A stretch of 64,000 bases of DNA from Streptomyces sp. cf386 (GCF_900103585.1 NZ_FNHV01000012.1:62001-126000); one strand, 5' to 3'; positions 17,856 through 26,478 are shown, counted from the first letter of the stretch. Notes: a model not told the origin generated them from the sequence alone. Made by a program: numbers and translations.

Positions 17856-18743
17856 GTGACGACAGCGACCGCCGATGAGTTCGAGACGTATCGCTCCCGG
17901 CTGTTCGGCCTGGCCTATCGCATGCTGGGCTCCGCCGAGGAGGCGGAGGACACCGTCCAGGACGCGTATCTGCGCTTCAGCGGCGCCGACCGCGGCGCGA
18001 TCGAGCACCCCGCGGCCTGGCTCGCCAAGGTCGTCACCAACCTCTGTCTGAACCGGCTGACCTCGGCCAGGGTCCGCCGCGAGCGGTATGTCGGGCCCTG
18101 GCTGCCGGAGCCCGTGGTCACCTCCGACGGCACCCTCGGGCCGCTGGAGTCCGCCGAGCGGCGGGACGCGGTGTCGATGGCGATGCTGGTGCTGCTGGAG
18201 CGGCTCACGCCCACCGAGCGGGCCGTCTATGTGCTGCGGGAGGCGTTCGCGTACGGCCACCGGGAGATCGCCGCGGTGCTGGAGCTGACCGAGGCCAACT
18301 GCCGGCAGCTGTACCGGCGGGCGGTGCGGCGGGTCGGGGAGCCGGGGGCGCGGTTCGAGCCGACGCCCGAGCGGCAGGAGGAGCTCGTCGCGTCCTTCGT
18401 CGCGGCTGCCCGGGAGGGTGATCTGGCCCGGCTGGAGAAGCTGCTGGCGGCCGACGTGACCTGGTCGAGCGACGGGGGCGGCAAGGTCTCGGCGGCCCTG
18501 CGGCCGGTCGAGGGCCGGGAGAAGGTGTCCCGCTTTCTGCTGGGCCTGTTCCAGCGGTTCGCGCAGGGCCTGGACTTCGCGACGGCCGAGATCAACGGCG
18601 GGCCGGGGGTGGCCGTGTGGGCGGGCGGCACGCTCCTCGGCGTGGTCGCGTTCGAACTGCGCGACGGCCTCGTCGTGCACGCCCGGGCCGTGGTGAACCC
18701 GGACAAGCTGACGTTCGCGGGCCGTCAGCTGGCCGGGGTGTAG
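17856..18743 (+). CDS. ECF41 family RNA polymerase sigma factor
   Basis: 295-aa extracytoplasmic-function sigma factor with a C-terminal SnoaL/NTF2-like extension. Region 2 (RSRLFGLAYRMLGSAEEAEDTVQDAYLRF is the family pattern) and region 4 (LTPTERAVYVLREAF, HREIAAVLELTEANCRQL) are complete. The three ECF41 signatures are all present: WLPEP at 82-86, DGGGK at 206-210 and NPDKL at 281-285. In ECF41 factors the C-terminal domain replaces a separate anti-sigma factor. The adjacent NAD-binding epimerase gene is the kind of partner expected for this group. The start is GTG at 17856 after GAGGAG. Confidence 0.93.
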   Translation: MTTATADEFETYRSRLFGLAYRMLGSAEEAEDTVQDAYLRFSGADRGAIEHPAAWLAKVVTNLCLNRLTSARVRRERYVGPWLPEPVVTSDGTLGPLESAERRDAVSMAMLVLLERLTPTERAVYVLREAFAYGHREIAAVLELTEANCRQLYRRAVRRVGEPGARFEPTPERQEELVASFVAAAREGDLARLEKLLAADVTWSSDGGGKVSAALRPVEGREKVSRFLLGLFQRFAQGLDFATAEINGGPGVAVWAGGTLLGVVAFELRDGLVVHARAVVNPDKLTFAGRQLAGV

Positions 18744-18750
18744 GGCCGTC

Positions 18751-18778
18751 TGTCACATTCCGCACCGGGTACTCGGTC
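18751..18778 (+). promoter_or_regulatory. Predicted ECF41 promoter
   Basis: TGTCACA (18751-18757), 16 nt, then CGGTC (18774-18778) lies 60 nt before the epimerase start. It closely resembles the ECF41 promoter as I recall it (TGTCACA, 16-nt spacer, CGTC). The same motif was not found upstream of the sigma gene itself, so the factor probably drives its neighbour rather than itself. Confidence 0.6.
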
Positions 18779-18837
18779 CCAGCTGACGAGGGGCGCTCCA
18801 TTCGGGGGCGCCCGGCGTCCGAAGGGACTGAAACGCC

Positions 18838-19593
18838 ATGACCACGATCCTGGTGACCGGCGGCACGGGAACGCTGGGCCGACTCGTCAGCGAACGGCTG
18901 CGGGCGGACGGGCACGAGGTGCGGGTGCTCAGCCGGCACGCCCAGCCGTACGCCGTCGACCTGGTCAAGGGCGGCCCGGGCCTGGACACGGCCGTGGCGG
19001 GCGTGGACACGATCGTGCACTGCGCGACCTCGCCCGGCGGTGGTGACGAGAAGGCGGCCGCACATCTGATCGCGGCGGCGCGGCAGGCCGGCGTACGACA
19101 CCTCGTGTACATCTCGATCGTCGGCATCGAGCAAGTGCCGTACGGCTACTACCGGACCAAGCTCGCCGTGGAGGGGCTGATCGAGGAATCGGGACTGGGC
19201 TGGACGGTGCTGCGAGCGACGCAGTTCCACGACCTGCTGCTCAGGATGTTCGGCATCGTGTCCAAGCCGCCCGTCATGCTGCTGCCGGCCCGGGTGAAGG
19301 ACCAGCCCGTCGAGGCGGCCGAGGTCGCGAACCGGCTCGCCGAGTTGGCCCTGGCGGCTCCGGCCGGACGGGTCGAGGACATGGGCGGCCCCGAGGTACG
19401 GACCCTCGATTCGCTGGCCCGCGCCTATCTGAGGGCGACGGGCCGCAGGCGGCTCGTGGTGAGCGTGCCGCTGTGGGGGAAGGCGTACGGGGGCTTCCGC
19501 TCGGGGGGCCATCTGACACCGGGGCACGCGGTGGGCAAGGGGACGTTCGAGGAGTGTCTGGGGCGGCGGTTCGGGGATGGGGAGGGGGTCTGA
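18838..19593 (+). CDS. NAD(P)-binding epimerase/NmrA-like protein
   Basis: 251-aa atypical short-chain dehydrogenase. The Rossmann motif VTGGTGTLGRLV begins at residue 6. VDTIVHCATSPGG follows as the second nucleotide-binding strand, and YYRTKLAVEGLIEESGLGWTVLRATQF carries the Y-x-x-x-K of the catalytic pair. Proteins of this type bind NAD(P)H and act as quinone or flavin reductases, or as redox sensors. It belongs to the oxidoreductase/epimerase class that typically partners ECF41 sigma factors (COE proteins), and the predicted ECF41 promoter lies directly upstream. Its substrate is unknown. Confidence 0.85.
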   Translation: MTTILVTGGTGTLGRLVSERLRADGHEVRVLSRHAQPYAVDLVKGGPGLDTAVAGVDTIVHCATSPGGGDEKAAAHLIAAARQAGVRHLVYISIVGIEQVPYGYYRTKLAVEGLIEESGLGWTVLRATQFHDLLLRMFGIVSKPPVMLLPARVKDQPVEAAEVANRLAELALAAPAGRVEDMGGPEVRTLDSLARAYLRATGRRRLVVSVPLWGKAYGGFRSGGHLTPGHAVGKGTFEECLGRRFGDGEGV

Positions 19594-19986
19594 TCCGGGG
19601 TTCGGGGGCGGCTGGGCGGGCTGACCCTGGACGCGGGGACCGTCCGGTCTGACCCGGGGGCCCACGGCGGCTGCGCGGGCCGCCCCGGGCCCACGGCAGC
19701 TGTGCGCGCGCTGCCCCGGGGCCTGCCGCGGCCATGCGGCCTGACCCAAAGGGCCAGCGGCAGCTGTACGACCTGACCCAGAGCCGCAGGGACCATCCGG
19801 CCTGACCCGGGGGCCCACGGCGGCTGCGCTGGCTGACCCGGGGACCGGCAGCGGCCTGACCCCGGGGCCGCGGGAACCGGCCGGTCTTGCCGAGGGCCCA
19901 CGGCGCCCCTACGGTCCGGCTCGGAAGCTCCGCAGCGCCCCTACGATCCACCCCGGAAGGCCCGCGGCGGCCTTACGCCGGGCAAG
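19594..19986. repeat. Degenerate GC-rich repeat region
   Basis: This 393-nt gap between convergent genes contains a 43-nt direct repeat at 19638-19680 and 19791-19833 (three mismatches), both built on CTGACCCGGGGGCCCACGG followed by CGGCTGCGC. Shorter decayed copies (GGCCCACGGCAGCTG, GGGCCAGCGGCAGCTG, GGGCCCACGGCGCCCC) fill the rest. No ORF with Streptomyces codon pattern was found. It appears to be a family of decayed tandem duplications. Confidence 0.6.
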
Positions 19987-21552
19987 TCACCGGTCCGGCG
20001 GCGTGAACAGCTCGTCCTGTGCGGCGTCCCGTGCGGTGAGCAGCGCTCCGCGCAGGACGGCGGCGCCGCCCAGGCTGCTGGGCCGCACGCTCGTCGACAG
20101 GGGCGACATCCGCCGGATCCGCTCCTCCACCCGCCCGGCGAGTTCCTCCCCGCCGGCCTGTCCGACCTCCCCGGCGAGGACCACACAGCCGGGGTCGAGG
20201 ACGGCGACGACGGAGGCGACGCCGATGGCAAGGCGGTCGGCGAGGGCGTCCAGGAAGCGGGCGGCGGATGCCGGGGCGTTGTGCGGCAGGGCGGCAGAAG
20301 CCGCGTCGTGGTGTGGGCTGACGGGAACCGCGGTGGTGTAGGCGCGGGAGGATTCCGCGGAAGCAGCCGTGCCGGAGAGGCGGGGCGATTCCGCGGATGC
20401 CGCCGCACCCGAGAGCCCGGACGACTCCACCGAAGCCCCCGCACCCGACAGCCCGGACGACGCACCGGACGCGGCAGGTCCCTGATCGGTCCGTCCCACT
20501 CGGCTGCGCACCCTGGCGTCGGCCACCTCAGCCTGGCCGCCCAAACCGCCGGAGGCGTCCGCCCCGCTGCGCCCCGCCCTCCGGGCCCCGTCCCCGCCCC
20601 CGCCTCCACGCCCGTCCCCGTCCCCCAGGCTCTCCCCGCTGCCCGCCGCAACCCACGCCACCGCGCCCCTGACCACCCCCGCGGCCGGCGGCTCGTGCGC
20701 AGCGCCGCCCTCGACACCCAGCCCGTACTCCTGCGCCAGCTCCACGATCGCCGCCGACCCCGCCAGCGAATGGAATCCCCCCTCGCAGTCCACCGCCGAG
20801 GGCAGCCCCGAAGTCCCCGGTACCGGCAGGAACCCGATCTCGCCGGTCCCGCCGGAGGCCCCGCGGCGCAGGGCGCCGTCGAGGACCACGGCCGCGCCTG
20901 TGCCGTGGCCCAGCCACAGGAGCACGAAGGTGTCGCGGTCGCGGGCCGCCCCGTCGCGCTGTTCCGCCAGGGCGGCGAGGTTGGTCTCGTTCTCGACGTT
21001 GACGCGGGCCTCGGGGAGCCGTTCCTGCAGGGCTGCCACCAGGCGGCGGTGCCAGGCGGGCAGGCCCGTGGAGTCGCGCAGCTCTCCGCTCGCCGGGTCG
21101 ATGAGGCCCGGGGCGCCGATGCCCACCGTATGGAGCCGGTCGGCCCCCGCCTCCTTCACGACCCGCTCCACCAGGGCCACCGCCTGCTCCACCGCGGGCC
21201 CGGTCCCCGTGTCGCCGCCGATCGGCACCGACTCCTCTGCGAGCACGGCCCCGACCAGGTCGGACACCACCACCGAGACGCCCTCGGTACGGACGTCCAG
21301 CGCCGCCAATTGGGCGCGGCCGGCGACGATGCCGTACAGCTTGGCGTTCGGCCCGCGCCGCTGCTCCCCCGCCTCGCCGACCACCTCGATCAGACCGGCG
21401 TCGGTGAGGCGCTCGACGAGGTCGGCGACGGTCGGCCGGGACAGGCCGGTCAGTTGCTTCAACTGCCCTGCCGTCAAGGGGCCTTCCTGCTGGAGGAGGC
21501 GGAGGGCGAGCCGGTCGTTGATGACCCGGGCGGTGCTCGGGGATGCGGGCAT
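19987..21552 (-). CDS. ROK family transcriptional regulator with long insertion
   Basis: 521-aa ROK repressor, well above the usual 380-410 aa. Residues 1-70 are a MarR-like winged helix (NDRLALRLLQQEGPLTAGQL, LTGLSRPTVADLVERLTDAG). The sugar-kinase-like ROK domain follows (IGIGAPGLIDP-like at 143-153, NETNLAALAEQ, LGHGTGAAVVLDGALRRGASG). The zinc-binding C-x-C-G-x-x-G-C motif is absent. Residues about 285-425 are a Gly/Ala/Ser-rich insertion with three 12-residue repeats (SSGLSGAGASVE and variants, 365-400), splitting the C-terminal lobe. The divergent MFS gene and an 8-bp palindrome between them suggest local control of sugar transport. Confidence 0.87.
   Translation of the reverse strand: MPASPSTARVINDRLALRLLQQEGPLTAGQLKQLTGLSRPTVADLVERLTDAGLIEVVGEAGEQRRGPNAKLYGIVAGRAQLAALDVRTEGVSVVVSDLVGAVLAEESVPIGGDTGTGPAVEQAVALVERVVKEAGADRLHTVGIGAPGLIDPASGELRDSTGLPAWHRRLVAALQERLPEARVNVENETNLAALAEQRDGAARDRDTFVLLWLGHGTGAAVVLDGALRRGASGGTGEIGFLPVPGTSGLPSAVDCEGGFHSLAGSAAIVELAQEYGLGVEGGAAHEPPAAGVVRGAVAWVAAGSGESLGDGDGRGGGGGDGARRAGRSGADASGGLGGQAEVADARVRSRVGRTDQGPAASGASSGLSGAGASVESSGLSGAAASAESPRLSGTAASAESSRAYTTAVPVSPHHDAASAALPHNAPASAARFLDALADRLAIGVASVVAVLDPGCVVLAGEVGQAGGEELAGRVEERIRRMSPLSTSVRPSSLGGAAVLRGALLTARDAAQDELFTPPDR
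20353..20460 (-). repeat. 36-bp tandem repeat x3 inside the ROK gene
   Basis: Three 36-bp units encode SSGLSGAGASVE, SSGLSGAAASAE and SPRLSGTAASAE (codons 365-400). The units are diverged at several sites but keep frame. They lie in the low-complexity insertion of the regulator. Confidence 0.75.
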
Positions 21553-21603
21553 GCCGGGATCCTTCCAGATCGGCGGGGCCGGGTGGCCGTAAAGGGTCTC
21601 TAT

Positions 21604-21626
21604 CTATCAGGCAGGGTTCCTGATAG
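21604..21626. promoter_or_regulatory. Palindromic operator between ROK and MFS genes
   Basis: CTATCAGG (21604-21611), 7-nt spacer, CCTGATAG (21619-21626): perfect 8-bp arms in an AT-richer patch of the 121-nt divergent gap. This is the expected place and shape for a ROK-protein operator that would control both genes. Confidence 0.6.
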
Positions 21627-21673
21627 TTTACGCGCGGCATACGCACCGGGCGAGGACCAGGAGGGGCCTGACA

Positions 21674-22885
21674 ATGAGTGAGGTGGTCTACGACCTGCGT
21701 GAGGTGAGGCGCGCCCGGTACGCCGTGGCGGCCGTCTTCGCCGTGCACGGTGCCGTCACCGGCTCGTTCGCGACGCGCGTGCCGTGGATCCAGGACCACG
21801 CCGGGGTCAGCGCGGGCCAGTTGGGGCTCGCGCTCGCCTTCCCTGCGCTCGGCGCGTCCGTGGCGATGCCGCTCGCGGGCAGCATCAGCCACCGCTTCGG
21901 TGCCCGGAACGCCCTGCGCGGACTGATCGCCCTGTGGACGCTCGCGCTGGTCCTGCCCGCCCTCGCCCCCAACATGCCGGCCCTCTGCCTGGCGCTGTTC
22001 GTCTACGGCGCCTCGGCCGGCATGGCGGACGTGGCGATGAACGCGCTCGGCGTCGAGGTCGAGAACCGGCTGGACCGGTCGATCATGTCCGGGCTGCACG
22101 GCATGTGGAGCGCCGGCGCCCTGGTCGGCTCGGCGGCCGGCACGCTCGCGGCCCACCTCGGCTCGGACGCCCGGCTGCACCACGCGCTCGCGGCGGCGAC
22201 CCTCACCCTGCTCGGCGTACTGGCCTGCCGCTGGGTCCTCGACCTCCAGCCCGCCGAGGACGAGGAGCCGCCGCCCCGGTTCGCGCTGCCGCCCAAGTCG
22301 GCGCTGCTCATCGGCGCGGTCGGGTTCTGCGCGGTCTTCGCGGAGGGCGCGAGCCTGGACTGGTCGGCGGTCTATCTGCGGGACCAGCTGGACACCTCGG
22401 CCGGGCTCGCGGCGGCGTGCACGACCGGGTTCACGCTCACCATGGCGATCGCCCGGATCGCGGGAGACAGGGTGGTGGACCGCTACGGCGCCGTGCGCAC
22501 GGTCCGGTTCAGCGGCGTCCTGGCCACGATCGGCGGCCTGCTCATCGTGGTGTCGGACCGGCCGGCCCTGGCGATGGCCGGGTTCGCGCTGCTGGGTCTG
22601 GGCATCGCGGTGGTCGTGCCGCTGTGCTTCGCGGCGGCCGGTCGCAGCGGCCCCAACCCCTCGCTGGCCATCGCGGGCGTCGCGACGATCACGTACACCT
22701 CGGGGCTCGTCGCCCCGAGCGCGATCGGCGGGATCGCCCAGGCCACCAGCCTGGTGGTGTCCTTCTGCCTGGTCACCGTGCTGTCCTCGGGGCTCGTCGT
22801 GTTCGCGCGCGTCCTGCGGGCCGGCGACCGCGACCGCCCGAAGGTCAGCCGCCCGGACGCGGCGGTTCCCGACCCGCGCCCCTGA
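21674..22885 (+). CDS. MFS transporter (YbjJ/fucose-permease-like)
   Basis: 403-aa major facilitator with 12 predicted spans. The N-terminal MFS signature region is FATRVPWIQDHAGVSAGQLG, then MPLAGSISHRFGARNALRG (the D/R-x-G-x-R loop between spans 2 and 3). It resembles YbjJ-type sugar or drug permeases. The lower-conserved C-terminal half repeats the motif as RIAGDRVVDRYGAVRTVR. It is divergent from the ROK regulator with a palindrome between them, which points to a sugar or sugar derivative as substrate, by context only. Confidence 0.85.
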   Translation: MSEVVYDLREVRRARYAVAAVFAVHGAVTGSFATRVPWIQDHAGVSAGQLGLALAFPALGASVAMPLAGSISHRFGARNALRGLIALWTLALVLPALAPNMPALCLALFVYGASAGMADVAMNALGVEVENRLDRSIMSGLHGMWSAGALVGSAAGTLAAHLGSDARLHHALAAATLTLLGVLACRWVLDLQPAEDEEPPPRFALPPKSALLIGAVGFCAVFAEGASLDWSAVYLRDQLDTSAGLAAACTTGFTLTMAIARIAGDRVVDRYGAVRTVRFSGVLATIGGLLIVVSDRPALAMAGFALLGLGIAVVVPLCFAAAGRSGPNPSLAIAGVATITYTSGLVAPSAIGGIAQATSLVVSFCLVTVLSSGLVVFARVLRAGDRDRPKVSRPDAAVPDPRP

Positions 22886-23009
22886 GCGCTCGCCGCGCGG
22901 CGTCGGCAGCGGGGGCTCAACATCCCTGATCGGGCCTGGTCGGAGCGGACTGCGGCGTCCCTGACAATGGTCCGGACACGCACCCGCACGACGAAAGCGA
23001 AACCGCACC

Positions 23010-24401
23010 ATGGATCTCGGCGTCCGCTGGAAACTGCACGGTGACGGACGCACTCCGGCGCCCGGCGCGGTCGTCCGCCCCGACGAACGGCTCTCCTGGC
23101 CCCGCACCGTCGGACTCGGCGCCCAGCATGTGGTGGCCATGTTCGGCGCGTCCTTCGTGGCGCCGGTCCTGATGGGACTCGACCCCAACCTCGCGATCAT
23201 GATGTCGGGCGTCGCGACGGTCATCTTCCTGCTCGCCACCCGCGGCAGGGTGCCCAGCTACCTCGGCTGCTCCCTCTCCTTCGTCGGCGTCGCCGCGGTC
23301 ATCCGGGCCGACGGCGGTTCGAGCGCGACCGTGACCGGCGCGGTCCTCGTCGTCGGGGCCGTGCTGTTCCTGGTCGGTCTCGCCGTGCGGCGCTTCGGGG
23401 CACGGATCATCCACATCGCGATGCCGCCGATCGTCACGGGTGCCGTCGTGATGCTGATCGGCTTCAACCTCGCCCCGGTGACGGCCTCGACGTACTGGCC
23501 GCAGGACCAGTGGACGGCGCTGCTGGTGATGCTGTTCACCGGGCTGGCGGTGGTCTGTCTGCGCGGATTCTGGTCCCGTATCGCGATCTTCCTGGGCCTG
23601 ATCTTCGGCTACGGCATCTCCTGGGCCTTCGACCGCGTCTTCGGGAAGATCCACTCGGTCGACGCGAGCGGCAAGCTCACCGACCACTGGCGGCTCGACC
23701 TCTCGGGTGTCTCGAAGGCCGACTGGATCGGGCTGCCCGACCTGCACGGCCCGTCCTTCCAGTGGTCGGCGATCCTGGTCGCGCTGCCCGTCGTCATCGC
23801 CCTGGTCGCCGAGAACGCCGGGCACGTCAAGGCGGTCGGCGAGATGACCGGCGACGACCTGGACGACAAGCTGGGCACCGCGATCTCCGCGGACGGCGCC
23901 GCCTCGATGCTGTCCACCGCGGTGGGCGGCCCGCCCAACACCACGTACTCCGAGAACATCGGCGTGATGGCCGCGACCCGTGTCTACTCGACCGCCGCCT
24001 ACTGGGCCGCCGCCGGTTTCGCGCTGCTCTTCGGTGTCTGCCCCAAGTTCGGCGCGGTCGTGGCCGCCATCCCGGGCGGTGTCCTCGGCGGTATCACCGT
24101 CATCCTGTACGGCATGATCGGCCTGCTCGGCGCGCAGATCTGGATCAACGCCGAGGTGGACCTGCGCAATCCGCTCAACCTGGTGCCGGCCGCGGCGGGC
24201 ATCATCATCGGCGTCGGCAACGTCACCATGGAGTTCACCGACACCTTCGAGCTGAGCGGCATCGCGCTGGGCACGCTCGTCGTGATCACCGGCTACCACG
24301 CGCTGCGGGCGTTCGCCCCGGCCCATCTCAAGACGCAAGCGCCGCTGCTCGACGAAGGCACGTCCTCCTACGACAGCGAGGATCAGCGCGCCAAGTCGTA
24401 G
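23010..24401 (+). CDS. Uracil/xanthine permease (NCS2 family)
   Basis: 463-aa nucleobase:cation symporter-2 protein with 12-14 membrane segments. The family features are the N-terminal LGAQHVVAMFGASFVAPVLM (QH motif of span 1), the GVPSYLGCSLSFVGV-type loop, and the conserved VALVAENAGHVKAVGEM with Glu for base binding followed by the Asn-rich GGPPNTTYSENIGVMA signature. UraA/PyrP-type uracil uptake is the best guess; xanthine cannot be excluded. Its 3' end overlaps the end of the converging GH6 gene by 19 nt. Confidence 0.92.
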   Translation: MDLGVRWKLHGDGRTPAPGAVVRPDERLSWPRTVGLGAQHVVAMFGASFVAPVLMGLDPNLAIMMSGVATVIFLLATRGRVPSYLGCSLSFVGVAAVIRADGGSSATVTGAVLVVGAVLFLVGLAVRRFGARIIHIAMPPIVTGAVVMLIGFNLAPVTASTYWPQDQWTALLVMLFTGLAVVCLRGFWSRIAIFLGLIFGYGISWAFDRVFGKIHSVDASGKLTDHWRLDLSGVSKADWIGLPDLHGPSFQWSAILVALPVVIALVAENAGHVKAVGEMTGDDLDDKLGTAISADGAASMLSTAVGGPPNTTYSENIGVMAATRVYSTAAYWAAAGFALLFGVCPKFGAVVAAIPGGVLGGITVILYGMIGLLGAQIWINAEVDLRNPLNLVPAAAGIIIGVGNVTMEFTDTFELSGIALGTLVVITGYHALRAFAPAHLKTQAPLLDEGTSSYDSEDQRAKS

Positions 24402-25591
24402 GCGTACGACGCCGTGAAGGTCCCCGGCTTCCCCTTGCAGCCGTCCGACTCCCCCGGCAGCTTCACCCACAGGTAGGCGTCGATCCGCGCCTCACCCGTG
24501 GCGAGCGTCGGCGCCCGGCCCAGCTTGCGGCCGGCCGGGTCACACCACTCCCCGTCGGTCGGCGCCCCGGCGCCGTTGCGGCTGGTGTCGATCACGGCGC
24601 CGAGGCTCGCGGGGCCGCCGAGGGCGTCGAGGACCTGACGGTCGTAGGCGATCTCGTCGGTGGTGTCGTGGAAGTTGGAGACGTTGCTGAAGACGCCGTC
24701 GGAGGACGCCGTCGAGGCGGCGCCGGCCTGCTTCAGCCACTGCGCCTGCTTGCCGGGCGCGTTCCAACCGGAGTGCCCGGCGTCGTAGTACACGCGGGCC
24801 TTCGGGTTCGCCGCCTTGAAGGCGCGGCCCGCCCGGGCCAGCGAGGCGAAGCGGTCGGCGCGCTCCCCGGCGGAGAGGCACTCGGACTGGGCGACGGAGT
24901 CGGGCTCCAGGATCACGATGACGTCGCCGGAGCCCAGCCCGGCGGCGAACCGGTCGATCCAGGCGTCGTAGGCGTCGAGGTCGGGCGCCCCGCCCTGGGA
25001 GTGCCCGCCGCAGTCGCGGTCCGGGATCGCGTACGGCACGACCACCGGCACCCGGCCCGACGCCGACCCGCCCGAGGTGACCGCGCGGACCCGGGCGGTG
25101 ATGGTGTCCGGCGTGAAGTCGGCGAACCACACCGCGGCCGGCTGGGCGGCGATCCGGGTCTGTATGAGGGCGTGGCGCGGATCGCCGGAGTTATCGCGGA
25201 CCCACTCCAGTACCTGGGACTCGGGGTGGCGGTAGAGGCGGGCGGACACCACGGTCGGCTGCTGCCTCCTCTCGGTCTCGGTCCTGGTCGGCGAGGGTGT
25301 GGGACCGGCCGTCCGCTTCGGCGTCGGAGCAGCGGACGTGGGTGACGGTGACTTCGTCACGGACGGGGAGGGCGCGGGCACGACCGGCAGGGTCTCCAGG
25401 CTCGGCGAGCGCGTCACCTCGGGCGGCCCGGCCTCGTCGGAGCGCCCTCTGTCGTCGAGCGCGGACATCATGCCGGTCACGGTGCCGATGGCGACCACGA
25501 CCGAGGCCGCCACGACCATGGCATGGCGCCGGGCCGCCCTCCTGCGCTCGGACCTGCGTGCGGCCAGTCGCTGGGCGCGTAAGCCTGACAC
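24383..25591 (-). CDS. Membrane-anchored or secreted GH6 endoglucanase, TTA codon 4
   Basis: 402-aa family 6 glycoside hydrolase (cellulase fold). An Arg-rich N-terminus precedes one hydrophobic segment (about 25-43, MVVAASVVVAIGTVTGMM), then a Pro/Ser/Thr linker (61-111), then the catalytic domain. The GH6 signatures are VVVPYAIPDRDCGG with the catalytic Asp region at 191-194, VIVILEPDSVAQ at 225-236 and VYYDAGHSGWN. The probable activity is beta-1,4-glucan hydrolysis outside the cell. The GTG at 25591 follows GGGAG. Codon 4 is TTA (25580-25582), so bldA may gate production if this start is right. Confidence 0.88.
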   Translation of the reverse strand: MSGLRAQRLAARRSERRRAARRHAMVVAASVVVAIGTVTGMMSALDDRGRSDEAGPPEVTRSPSLETLPVVPAPSPSVTKSPSPTSAAPTPKRTAGPTPSPTRTETERRQQPTVVSARLYRHPESQVLEWVRDNSGDPRHALIQTRIAAQPAAVWFADFTPDTITARVRAVTSGGSASGRVPVVVPYAIPDRDCGGHSQGGAPDLDAYDAWIDRFAAGLGSGDVIVILEPDSVAQSECLSAGERADRFASLARAGRAFKAANPKARVYYDAGHSGWNAPGKQAQWLKQAGAASTASSDGVFSNVSNFHDTTDEIAYDRQVLDALGGPASLGAVIDTSRNGAGAPTDGEWCDPAGRKLGRAPTLATGEARIDAYLWVKLPGESDGCKGKPGTFTASYAYDLAR

Positions 25592-25692
25592 GGTCCTGCT
25601 CCCCCTCCCGCACAGCGAGCGCGTTCCCCCGTTCTGGGGAAGCGCCGGGCCCGCCGACACTCCCGTCAGCCTAAAGCTGGGACATTGCCCCC

Positions 25693-26379
25693 ATGGCGCA
25701 ATGCGAACAATTCACCACACCCGTGGACGCGGTCATCTCCCGTATGCGCGCCCTCGACGCGGGCCTGCCCGAACACGACGGAGTCGCGGTCTTCAACCGC
25801 GTCTACCTCACCGTCACGGAGACGGTGGACCGGCACATCGACGGCGGCCGGTTCGCGGACGCGCGGGCGGCGATCACGCTGGACGTGCGGTTCGCGGAGC
25901 GGTATCTCGCGGCGGTGGACCGGGCCGAGGACGAGCGGCGCCCACCGGCCTGCTGGCGGCCCCTGTTCCAGATGCGCCGCCATCCGGGCGTACGACCGTT
26001 GCAGTTCGCGCTCGCGGGCATCAATGCGCACATCGGCCACGATCTGGCGCTCGCCGTGGTGGACGCCTGTCGTAGCCTCGGCTGCGAACCCGCCGACTTG
26101 GAGGACGAGTTCGATCGGGTGGGTGATCTCCTCGTCTCGCTGGAGGAGCGCATCCGCGAAGATCTGATGCCGGGTCCCGATCTGCTCCAGATCACCGACC
26201 CGCTCACCCATCTGCTCGGCTCCTGGAGCCTGGAGCGCGCTCGCGACGCCACCTGGGTGGCGGCCCGGGCGCTGTGGGCGCTGCGCCGGCTCCCGGACGT
26301 CGCCGAGGAGTTCACGGAGCGGCTGGACGCGGCGGTGGGGTTCGCGGGACGCATGCTGCTTACGCCACTGGCGGACTGA
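25693..26379 (+). CDS. DUF5995-like protein
   Basis: 228-aa soluble, mostly helical protein. I recognise it as resembling the DUF5995 family by the stretch GINAHIGHDLALAVVDACR and the preceding PACWRPLFQMRRHPGVRPLQFALA. The clustered His/Asp residues in NAHIGHDL could bind metal, but no activity is known. It carries no signal peptide. The divergent neighbour is the GH6 gene, 101 nt away; an F420-type oxidoreductase follows in the same direction 99 nt later. Confidence 0.7.
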   Translation: MAQCEQFTTPVDAVISRMRALDAGLPEHDGVAVFNRVYLTVTETVDRHIDGGRFADARAAITLDVRFAERYLAAVDRAEDERRPPACWRPLFQMRRHPGVRPLQFALAGINAHIGHDLALAVVDACRSLGCEPADLEDEFDRVGDLLVSLEERIREDLMPGPDLLQITDPLTHLLGSWSLERARDATWVAARALWALRRLPDVAEEFTERLDAAVGFAGRMLLTPLAD

Positions 26380-26478
26380 TCTCGGCCACACCGGCGCCAT
26401 ACACCTGCCTCAGGCGGACATCCGAGTTAAGTTGATGATTGAACCGTCTGAGACAAACCGACGCAAAGGAGCGTACGG

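Noticed and set aside
20353..20460. CRISPR-like array
   Set aside because: The 36-bp units are directly tandem without spacers and encode protein repeats.
20528..23239. 903-aa leftward frame across the ROK and MFS genes
   Set aside because: Translation is Arg/Gly/Pro-rich and repetitive; real ROK and MFS motifs occupy other frames.
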